DNA from: Bacteroidota bacterium
GTDB taxonomy: Bacteria > Bacteroidota > Bacteroidia > Bacteroidales > Prolixibacteraceae
Length of the DNA stretch: 13,198 nucleotides
Direction of reading: 5' to 3'
NCBI GenBank assembly: GCA_013203755.1
Contig: JABMPI010000272.1
Location: forward strand, 1-13,198
Position numbers and translations under genes: made by a program. Positions 8,272-13,198 of this stretch are shown in pieces. Position 1 is the stretch's first letter. The number at the start of each line of letters is the position of its first letter. A model generated the notes under the pieces. The model saw nothing but the letters and a program-made list of their open reading frames with translations. It had not been told where the DNA came from and did not search any database.

Positions 8272-8840
8272 TCCTCTTGTAATGTTAATTGCCCCTCGAA
8301 TCTAAAACCATAAAACGGCTGCATTAAATACTGGCTGTCAATTTCTTTTAATGAATAACCTTTATAAATATTCTCAGACTGCTCATAAATATTTTCGATT
8401 GTAAATCTACCATAATTTAAAAACGCGGTTCTCGTAATGAGCTCCATTATCTGCAATTTTATTTCTTCTGAATTTCTGTCTTTTACACCGACAAATATTT
8501 TATCTAGGTTAACCCACACAATTAGAGAATACTTCAATTTTGCAATATTAAAAGAACGTGCGTTGTACTCAATTGGCTGCGGGTCCTCTACGATAAAAAA
8601 ACTGAAATTGCCTAGCTCTTGGTCTGGTAATACATTCACGTAATCTCCATAACCATAATGTACGCCCGGATAAAAATAGTTTTGGTTGTCCTTGGTTGTC
8701 ACTAATTTTTGCGCTCTACCAAACGAGTAATCGAGCCACGACAAACTCGCTTTTAATATCGTTTGCATTTGCCCTATTGCTTTATCGATAAAAACCGGGC
8801 TGTCATTTATTGGAACCGTTGGAATTTTTCTCAAACTCAT
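8259..8840 (-). CDS. Probable neck / tail terminator protein (193 aa)
   Basis: The 193-residue protein starts at the ATG at 8838-8840 in an ATGA overlap with the preceding gene. It has no membrane segment or signal peptide. Recognisable stretches are KASLSWLDYSFGRAQKL, then YFYPGVHYGYGDYVNVLPD and NFSFFIVEDPQPIEYNARSF, followed by a strand-rich middle (LKYSLIVWVNLDKIF) and an alpha/beta C-terminus. I recall related proteins in the same place, between the neck gene and the tape measure block, in Bacteroidota phages. Gene order (capsid, connector proteins, this gene, chaperone-like gene, tape measure) fits the tail terminator/joining slot. That role is inferred from position; it could instead be another head-completion protein. 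Confidence 0.5.
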   Translation of the reverse strand: MSLRKIPTVPINDSPVFIDKAIGQMQTILKASLSWLDYSFGRAQKLVTTKDNQNYFYPGVHYGYGDYVNVLPDQELGNFSFFIVEDPQPIEYNARSFNIAKLKYSLIVWVNLDKIFVGVKDRNSEEIKLQIMELITRTAFLNYGRFTIENIYEQSENIYKGYSLKEIDSQYLMQPFYGFRFEGQLTLQEECVI

Positions 8841-9274
8841 ATCTCTCTTAATTTTTTGAGTAAAACTGGCAGGATATAAACCCTAACCAGTTCAATTAAA
8901 TTTTCATCTGTCAAACCTAAAATTTCACTGCCGTAACTCATGGTTAACATTTCTGTTTTCCCGTCACTCGCTTTTATCTCGAATGAATCCTCTTTAATGT
9001 CAATAAAAAACGACTTTTCGAAATCTCCCTCATCCCGGAGCGTAACCCGTCCAGTTGGCTGTCCTTTTGCTTGCTTGATTTCAATTGTAACCTCAGAATA
9101 TGGAGCGTAACTATCAATGCTTACACCGTCTCGCGTTATACCTTTCTCATACAACTGCTCTTCTGAATTCAATTCAATAATTAAGGTTTCGTTTTGTCGG
9201 ATTACTTCACTTATATATCCATTCAACCCCGCCTCAAACGTTTTTAATCCACTTATGAGGTTATCAATTATCAT
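8837..9274 (-). CDS. Probable head-tail joining / tail completion protein (145 aa)
   Basis: The 145-residue protein runs from ATG 9272-9274 to TGA 8837-8839, with 4-nt ATGA overlaps on both sides. It begins with an amphipathic helix (LISGLKTFEAGLNGYI). LNSEEQLYEKGITRDG and SYAPYSEVTIEIKQAKGQP follow, then a beta-rich part (RVTLRDEGDFEKSFFIDI) and a helical C-terminus (LVRVYILPVLLKKLREI). Length and layout resemble small neck proteins of the HK97 gp10-like class (tail completion / head-tail joining) in general shape only. I recall this sequence type as a conserved gene after the capsid in Bacteroidota phages. The position between capsid and terminator-like genes supports a connector role. Confidence 0.5.
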   Translation of the reverse strand: MIIDNLISGLKTFEAGLNGYISEVIRQNETLIIELNSEEQLYEKGITRDGVSIDSYAPYSEVTIEIKQAKGQPTGRVTLRDEGDFEKSFFIDIKEDSFEIKASDGKTEMLTMSYGSEILGLTDENLIELVRVYILPVLLKKLREI

Positions 9275-10566
9275 GCTGTTCGATATTTGATGCCTCCATT
9301 ACTGCAAGGAAAACAAATACGAGACACGCCTTTCATGTCCAACGATATTGCTTTCATGGCCTTAGTTAACTCCCACAAAATACCGCTTCTTTTCATGCCC
9401 CGGCTGTCACCGTCCAATTCATACAACAATTCAAGTCTGGAGAAATTTTGCTGCTGCCGTCCTATTTTATAATTCGGATTGTACGCGAATTCACGAATCA
9501 TATCGGCTGCTAATTGTAACCCGATTACATTTTGTAACGACTTTCTTTGTTCGATTAATACGTCCGTAATATCGCACTCAATTGTGATTTGTAAGTTAAT
9601 GCCGTAATTCGTTGAATACGTGTATAAATTATCCACTACATCCCACATCTCCCCGGTTATGAATTCACCGCCTGGCACTTTGAACGGATGAACTTCTAAA
9701 TATCTGCTCCATGATGCAAATGCTGTTGCTTCCGATTGATTACAACCAGAACACGGCTCTTTACTCCAATCCTTGCTCTTGTTTACTGCAAGTAATTCAA
9801 CCGGGATATTAGCCTTATCATAAACCAAATACCAACTACCACCCGCATCAACCGAATCGCTCAAATAAGGTAGGTACAACTCATCCTGAGTGAACCACTG
9901 CATGCCGTTGTCGTTTGTTATTGTAATCGGTATTGTTTTAATTGGTTCCTTTTGGCTTGAATGCATTAAATACAGATTAAACGTTCCGGTTCCTTTGAAC
10001 TGCAACCCGATTTTATCAATTCGTACCGTCACTCCTTTTGCTCTGGCACAAACCAACTCAAACCCGACTAGGTTCTCATCTGCTGCGATTGTATCTGTCA
10101 ACCTCCCGGCTCCATCGAATAACGTTTTGCTTTCAAGGATATTTTTTGCAGTATTCTCAGTAATATTCTGGCTCCAAAAGTTTTGCACCGCTTTTAATAT
10201 GGATGCCTTTGTTTTCTGCTCCAACCATTCACTAAACGAATCGAATAACTCCCAATCATTAGGGTTAATGTCTGGCTGCTTATTTAGATTATCAATTTTA
10301 ACCCTATAATCTTTGGTTAAAAAACTAACTCTGTCACCGACACGATATTGAGCCGTCTCATCCCATGCTGCAAGTGTTATTCTTTTAAAGTCTGGCGCAA
10401 TTGCCTTGACATTATCGAGAGTTAACAGAGCGTGAATGTCCTGAAAATACTGGCCGAATTCACTAACGGTCAAACTATCTGCGATTGAAAATTCAGACGT
10501 ATCAAAATACTGTCTCCATCCTAATACATTTAACAACCCCGCGCTTAAATCAGTTGGTCTATACAT
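9271..10566 (-). CDS. Multi-domain virion structural protein with CBM5/12-like segment (431 aa)
   Basis: The start chosen is the ATG at 10564-10566. A TTG at 10584 would place the start against the T-tract of the preceding terminator. Residues 1-67 are helical. Residues 68-107 (AWDETAQYRVGDRV, DYRVK and NPNDWEL) follow the pattern aromatic-x2-GD-V ... Y ... P ... W of small CBM5/12-type carbohydrate-binding modules. Residues about 165-255 look like a beta-sandwich (VRIDKIGLQFKGTGTFNLYL, ending in GGSWYLVYDK). CSGC at 272-275 and CFPC at 418-421, just before the C-terminus, are two CxxC pairs that could bind a metal or form disulfides. No portal, protease or enzyme motif was recognised. It directly follows the capsid gene and precedes the neck genes (ATGA overlap), so a head decoration, neck or connector role is inferred. 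Confidence 0.6.
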   Translation of the reverse strand: MYRPTDLSAGLLNVLGWRQYFDTSEFSIADSLTVSEFGQYFQDIHALLTLDNVKAIAPDFKRITLAAWDETAQYRVGDRVSFLTKDYRVKIDNLNKQPDINPNDWELFDSFSEWLEQKTKASILKAVQNFWSQNITENTAKNILESKTLFDGAGRLTDTIAADENLVGFELVCARAKGVTVRIDKIGLQFKGTGTFNLYLMHSSQKEPIKTIPITITNDNGMQWFTQDELYLPYLSDSVDAGGSWYLVYDKANIPVELLAVNKSKDWSKEPCSGCNQSEATAFASWSRYLEVHPFKVPGGEFITGEMWDVVDNLYTYSTNYGINLQITIECDITDVLIEQRKSLQNVIGLQLAADMIREFAYNPNYKIGRQQQNFSRLELLYELDGDSRGMKRSGILWELTKAMKAISLDMKGVSRICFPCSNGGIKYRTA

Positions 10567-10585
10567 ATTGATTTTATTTAACAAA

Positions 10586-10617
10586 AAAAGGGAAGGGCAA
10601 TCTCGCCTTTCCCTTTT
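10586..10617 (-). terminator. Intrinsic terminator after the capsid gene
   Basis: Two 13-nt arms (10586-10598 and 10605-10617) pair around a 6-nt loop with a single imperfect position, an A-C mismatch in the minus-strand RNA. On the minus strand the stem ends in GCCCTTCCC and runs into a T-tract, as expected for an intrinsic terminator. It lies 29 nt past the capsid stop and 19 nt before the next ATG. Because downstream genes lack an obvious promoter, it probably acts as a partial terminator that lowers expression after the capsid. Confidence 0.8.
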
Positions 10618-10645
10618 AATTATTTACTAAAAATTATTTTCTCAA

Positions 10646-11764
10646 TTATACCCCGGCTGGAATTTCATCAGTGAACACAGGTTCATCCACAGTATTCACA
10701 ACTTTTACATTCAACGTATCTGCTGCGGTTGCGTCCAGAATAGTTGCTTTCATAATCGGGTTTGCAATTGTAGCAATAGAACTGTTGTAAACAGAAACAA
10801 AAGCAACATCAACGGCAAAACCGAAATGCTCTTTTCTGGCTCTTGTTAAATCTGCCGAGGCTGCTCCGTTAATTGCGTTAAAATCACCTACTGAATCATA
10901 GTAATATGTTCCGATAGGGAAATTCAACAACGGCAAAGTATCAATGCCCCACTCATGACCATCTCTCGATACTGTATTCAACAAAGCCTCGCGTTCGAAC
11001 CTGGTTAATATTCCAAGTGACCCACCTTGAACAGCATACATGTTACCATACTCCCCGGCTCCATTAGTCAACCTACTGGAAAAGTGCAATATTTTATCAT
11101 CGTACTGCATTTGCTTATTCTCAGCGTTGTACAAACCAGATTGCGCAAGGTTGCGTATTACACTATTTACTCCTGCGTTACCAAGTAAATGAATATCTCC
11201 GAAATGGTCATTTGCTGCCAACATCGGATTAATGTCACCGATAATTTTTTCGCGCTTACTCCATGGAGTTTGAATAACGTTCCCGGTTACTGTGTAATCC
11301 AATTGGTCTGTAAACACCTGAGTTTTTTGAGCTGCAAGCAATGTAAGTGCTGCCGTGTCCAATACTGCACCAAATTTGTACAAATACTTATTGAATTTTT
11401 GCTCAAAATCGGACTGCATGCTAATCTCATTATTCATGAACATAGCAGGAGCCGAAGTGAAACCCCATGAATACGTGGCAAATGTTATTGTTACCAATTG
11501 AGATGTGTTCTCGCTGTCTGCGATTGTTACGCTCCGGGTGTTACCTATTGTAATACCAGAATCAAAGTCAAATACTGGCGTTTGTAACGTACTTCCGATT
11601 GATTTTTCAGCCGCGGCTCTTAATTCAGGCGTTAGAATACCGCCAACCTCGTCCGACTGCTGCATAAACATATCCAAGGCTCCGTACTGCGAGGGTCTTA
11701 ATTCGTTTTTACCAAAATTACCCTTTGCTCGGATATTTTGAATTCTTGTGTTAATTAAACTCAT
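10646..11764 (-). CDS. Major capsid protein, HK97-fold type (372 aa)
   Basis: The 372-residue protein follows the scaffold-like gene, in the standard capsid slot. The N-terminal arm is basic and polar (MSLINTRIQNIRAKGNFGKN). Residues 20-60 are helical, including GGILTPELRAAAEKSIG. Residues about 75-105 form a strand-rich stretch (SVTIADSENTSQLVTITF). Residues about 115-146 are a long spine-like helix (FNKYLYKFGAVLDTAALTLL). The later region (DINPMLAANDHFGDIHLLGN, and the HFGFAVDVAFVSVYNS strand) fits the A- and P-domain core of HK97-type capsids in phages of Bacteroidota. These assignments come from pattern and length, not from a structure. Alone in the window, this gene has a Bacteroidota-type promoter just upstream and hairpins on both sides, consistent with a need for hundreds of copies. 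No Shine-Dalgarno is visible; the start is preceded by A-rich sequence, as is usual in this phylum. Confidence 0.85.
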   Translation of the reverse strand: MSLINTRIQNIRAKGNFGKNELRPSQYGALDMFMQQSDEVGGILTPELRAAAEKSIGSTLQTPVFDFDSGITIGNTRSVTIADSENTSQLVTITFATYSWGFTSAPAMFMNNEISMQSDFEQKFNKYLYKFGAVLDTAALTLLAAQKTQVFTDQLDYTVTGNVIQTPWSKREKIIGDINPMLAANDHFGDIHLLGNAGVNSVIRNLAQSGLYNAENKQMQYDDKILHFSSRLTNGAGEYGNMYAVQGGSLGILTRFEREALLNTVSRDGHEWGIDTLPLLNFPIGTYYYDSVGDFNAINGAASADLTRARKEHFGFAVDVAFVSVYNSSIATIANPIMKATILDATAADTLNVKVVNTVDEPVFTDEIPAGV

Positions 11765-11782
11765 TTTTCAAGTTTTAAAAAA

Positions 11783-11848
11783 TTAATAATTCTTTTGATT
11801 TCGTGTTACCCTTGCACGTTGTGACCCGGATATGTCCGGTATTGTCAT
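11783..11848 (-). CDS. Possible 21-residue leader ORF ahead of the capsid gene
   Basis: An ATG at 11846-11848 opens a 21-codon frame ending in TAA at 11783-11785, 18 nt before the capsid ATG. The peptide begins MTIPDISGSQRARV and is basic toward its end. The ORF starts only about 12 nt past the predicted -7 box, so it would be nearly leaderless. It also runs through the leader hairpin. With no ribosome binding site and no comparison available, it may be a chance ORF. Confidence 0.25.
   Translation of the reverse strand: MTIPDISGSQRARVTRNQKNY
11826..11839 (-). promoter_or_regulatory. Small hairpin in the capsid mRNA leader
   Basis: CCGGA (11826-11830) and TCCGG (11835-11839) pair around a 4-nt loop, close to the expected 5' end of the capsid transcript. 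No T-tract follows. A 5' hairpin like this can protect mRNA from decay, which would suit an abundantly made capsid; that role is inference. Confidence 0.4.
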
Positions 11849-11859
11849 TTTTATTATTA

Positions 11860-11893
11860 CAAATATAGAAATTAATGGTTGATTTATTTGCAA
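11860..11893 (-). promoter_or_regulatory. Bacteroidota-type promoter for the capsid gene
   Basis: Read on the minus strand, TATATTTG (11867-11860) matches the Bacteroidota -7 consensus TAnnTTTG exactly. A TTG lies 23 nt upstream (11893-11891), at the upper limit of the spacing described for Flavobacterium (TTG-N17-23-TAnnTTTG). Transcription would begin near 11853, giving a capsid leader of about 90 nt. It sits just after the upstream hairpin, as expected for a new transcription unit. Confidence 0.6.
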
Positions 11894-11894
11894 T

Positions 11895-11923
11895 AAAACC
11901 GGGAATTCTGCATCCCGGCTTTT
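11895..11923 (-). terminator. Intrinsic terminator between the scaffold and capsid genes
   Basis: On the minus strand, CCGGGA and TCCCGG form a perfect 6-bp GC-rich stem around an 8-nt loop. AAAAG precedes it and TTTTATTG follows, the layout of a Rho-independent terminator. It lies about 35 nt past the scaffold stop and directly upstream of the capsid promoter, so it would end or reduce the head-gene transcript before the capsid unit. Confidence 0.65.
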
Positions 11924-11957
11924 CTTGGTTTGAATTCTGACAAGCTTTTCATGCTTT

Positions 11958-12902
11958 TTACCTCATGTCTAACTTCTCGATGCTGTTGTCTTTTCTGATT
12001 TCGGCCTGTTTTTCTGCGAATGCTCCGGTTCCACGAGTGTAGCCGTTTTGCATTAGATACTTCACAATGATTGTGTCAGCCTCAATTTGCGTTTTTGCTG
12101 ACGTTAATTCAACCAACTCGATTTTGTCGGAACCACCACCTGGCTCTTTGCCTCCTCCTCCAGTTTGCTTTTTACCTGAATCGATAACGTTTTTTAATTG
12201 GTTGCTTATCAATTCGGCTGCGCTCATCGGATTGAGTCTATTTTCCGGGTTTCTTACTATCTCCCCTTTAGCATCTCGAAACGCCATCATTTTACCGCCT
12301 TTACCATCATCAATCCAGTCCGGGGTATGTGTATTGAGTATTTTGCTTTTGGCTGACTCTACGAGGACGTTTTGAATGTCTGCGGGATATTCAGCCTTGA
12401 ACTTAATACCGGATAACGCTTTGTCAAACTCTGAATTAATTTTAAACGTGCTCATTGTGGTTTGAAACTCAGTTTCTTTTTGCTTCCACGTTTCTTTGTC
12501 TGCATCCCATTGAGTTTGCAATGTTGCTGCTTTCGACTGCGCGTCTTTTAATTGCTGCGCGATTACTTCGTTACCTTTCCCGGATGCAATTTGCTCCTTG
12601 TATGTGGAAATTTCACCCTGTAATGTTTCAATCTGAGAATTAAGCTCAGTACTCGAATTTGCTTTCCCTTTGAAATCCGTAATAACTCGCTTAACGTAAT
12701 CATACGATTTTTCTCCTTGATTCTTTTCAACTCCTGCAACGGCCAATACATCTTTGTCATACTCGCCATGTAACTCTCCTATTCGCTTCCCGATTACTAC
12801 GTTTTCATCGTTCTGGCTTAACGTTTCAATAGCTGAGATTTGTTCATCACTCAACCCTTGAAGTGTACCGTCTGCTTTTAAAACTTCACCTGATAATGCC
12901 AT
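11958..12902 (-). CDS. Scaffold-like head assembly protein (314 aa)
   Basis: The 314-residue protein is strongly charged and helical. Residues 1-80 are globular (KADGTLQGLSDEQISAIETL, IGKRIGELHGEYDKDV). Residues about 82-155 are a coiled coil (ELNSQIETLQGEISTYKEQI, then QLKDAQSKAATLQTQWDADK). Residues 156-245 form a mixed domain. A Gly-rich linker (TGGGGKEPGGGS, 247-258) leads to a helical C-terminal domain. The composition and the place immediately before the capsid gene are typical of phage scaffold proteins of the GP20-like class, which guide capsid assembly and then leave or are degraded. No protease domain is visible in it. The capsid gene lies 193 nt further on, across a terminator and a promoter, unlike the usual tight coupling. 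A small gene ends 20 nt upstream. Confidence 0.7.
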   Translation of the reverse strand: MALSGEVLKADGTLQGLSDEQISAIETLSQNDENVVIGKRIGELHGEYDKDVLAVAGVEKNQGEKSYDYVKRVITDFKGKANSSTELNSQIETLQGEISTYKEQIASGKGNEVIAQQLKDAQSKAATLQTQWDADKETWKQKETEFQTTMSTFKINSEFDKALSGIKFKAEYPADIQNVLVESAKSKILNTHTPDWIDDGKGGKMMAFRDAKGEIVRNPENRLNPMSAAELISNQLKNVIDSGKKQTGGGGKEPGGGSDKIELVELTSAKTQIEADTIIVKYLMQNGYTRGTGAFAEKQAEIRKDNSIEKLDMR

Positions 12903-12922
12903 AATTTTTTTACCCTTTTAAA

Positions 12923-13198
12923 TTATTTTACGTATTTAGTTGGATTCCATAAAACCTTTACGGTATATCCCAACCGTACTAATTCTTTTTCCGAAAACTC
13001 TTTCACGCCAAACATTTGAACAAATGCTTGTGATAGTTTTTTCCCGGTTGACGGACTGAATGCTGATTTGTCTAGCTCAACATGGAACAAATGGCGTTCC
13101 CTTTGTTTCGGCAATAAGTTACTGCCGTCTTGAGCTGCCTCAATACTCTTTTTTGTTTTCTTGTCAGCTGCTGCTTTTTCTGCTGCTGCCTGTTGAGC
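12923..13198 (-). CDS. Small Ala/Lys-rich protein, C-terminal part (5' end beyond window)
   Basis: The frame is open from the window edge to TAA at 12923-12925 and gives the last 91 residues. No ATG is seen within the window, so the true start lies outside. The visible part opens with a low-complexity Ala/Gln/Lys segment (AQQAAAEKAAADKKTKKS), probably a flexible or helical linker. A small domain follows (RERHLFHVELDKSAFSPSTG, VQMFGVKEFSEKELVRLGYT, ending NPTKYVK). I do not recognise a family with a known role. The scaffold gene starts 20 nt later, so a minor head or assembly part is plausible. Confidence 0.6.
   Translation of the reverse strand, partial: AQQAAAEKAAADKKTKKSIEAAQDGSNLLPKQRERHLFHVELDKSAFSPSTGKKLSQAFVQMFGVKEFSEKELVRLGYTVKVLWNPTKYVK

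Noticed and set aside
10564..10584. TTG at 10584 as the start of the 431-residue protein gene (437-residue reading)
   Set aside because: It lies against the T-tract of the capsid terminator, and an in-frame ATG six codons later gives a normal start.
751..12643. Plus-strand ORFs of 61-139 codons across the window
   Set aside because: All lie antisense inside well-supported minus-strand genes, have no recognisable protein features, and do not form an operon.
12563..12769. Minus-strand 68-codon ORF inside the scaffold gene
   Set aside because: It is in another frame of a coherent coiled-coil protein and looks like a chance reading of its Lys/Glu-rich codons.
12923..13114. A complete 63-residue gene starting at a TTG near 13114
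   Set aside because: The frame is open upstream to the window edge with a plausible Ala/Lys-rich protein sequence, so this is the end of a longer gene.
1..13198. CRISPR arrays, tRNAs, insertion sequences or attachment sites
   Set aside because: No regularly spaced repeats, cloverleaf-like segments, transposase genes or paired terminal repeats were seen on either strand.

Overview
The window is a stretch of tailed-phage (Caudoviricetes) or prophage structural genes. Every supported gene lies on the minus strand, so transcription runs from high to low coordinates. Three things point to a phage of Bacteroidota (Flavobacteriia/Bacteroidia-type host): the AT-rich DNA, start sites that lack strong Shine-Dalgarno sequences, and a TAnnTTTG-type promoter box in front of the capsid gene. 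The protein families also fit those repeatedly seen in phages of that phylum, judged from memory and not from a search. No integrase, terminase, portal, lysis or replication gene is in view, so lytic phage and prophage cannot be told apart here.

Layout in transcription order. (1) Head genes: the end of a small Ala/Lys-rich protein gene (12923-13198, cut by the window edge), a coiled-coil scaffold-like protein (11958-12902), then the major capsid protein (10646-11764). The capsid gene sits between two intrinsic-terminator-like hairpins (11895-11923 and 10586-10617) and has its own Bacteroidota-type promoter (11860-11893), so it looks like a separately transcribed unit. Its leader has a short hairpin and a possible 21-residue ORF. 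(2) Neck/completion genes: a 431-residue multi-domain structural protein with a CBM5/12-like segment and two CxxC pairs, a 145-residue protein, a 193-residue protein, an 84-residue two-helix membrane protein with a CxxC motif, and a 249-residue protein. They are packed with short overlaps, mostly ATGA, which suggests translational coupling. (3) Tail genes: after an 88-nt gap come a 997-residue tape measure protein, an 883-residue baseplate hub/tip protein, a 285-residue tail-tip protein of unknown role, and the N-terminal 233 residues of a tail fibre-like protein cut by the left edge.

Together the genes would build the procapsid (scaffold and capsid), close the head and join it to the tail (431-, 145- and 193-residue proteins), set tail length (tape measure with a probable chaperone upstream), and form the host-recognition tip (883-, 285- and fibre proteins). 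The long tape measure and the lack of sheath genes favour a siphovirus. No major tail tube gene could be recognised. No convincing new defence or mobile system is present. The most notable points are the insulated capsid unit with its leader ORF, the module apparently shared by the hub and the fibre, the carbohydrate-binding-like segment in a head/neck protein, and the strong scarcity of GATC beside an excess of CCGG.
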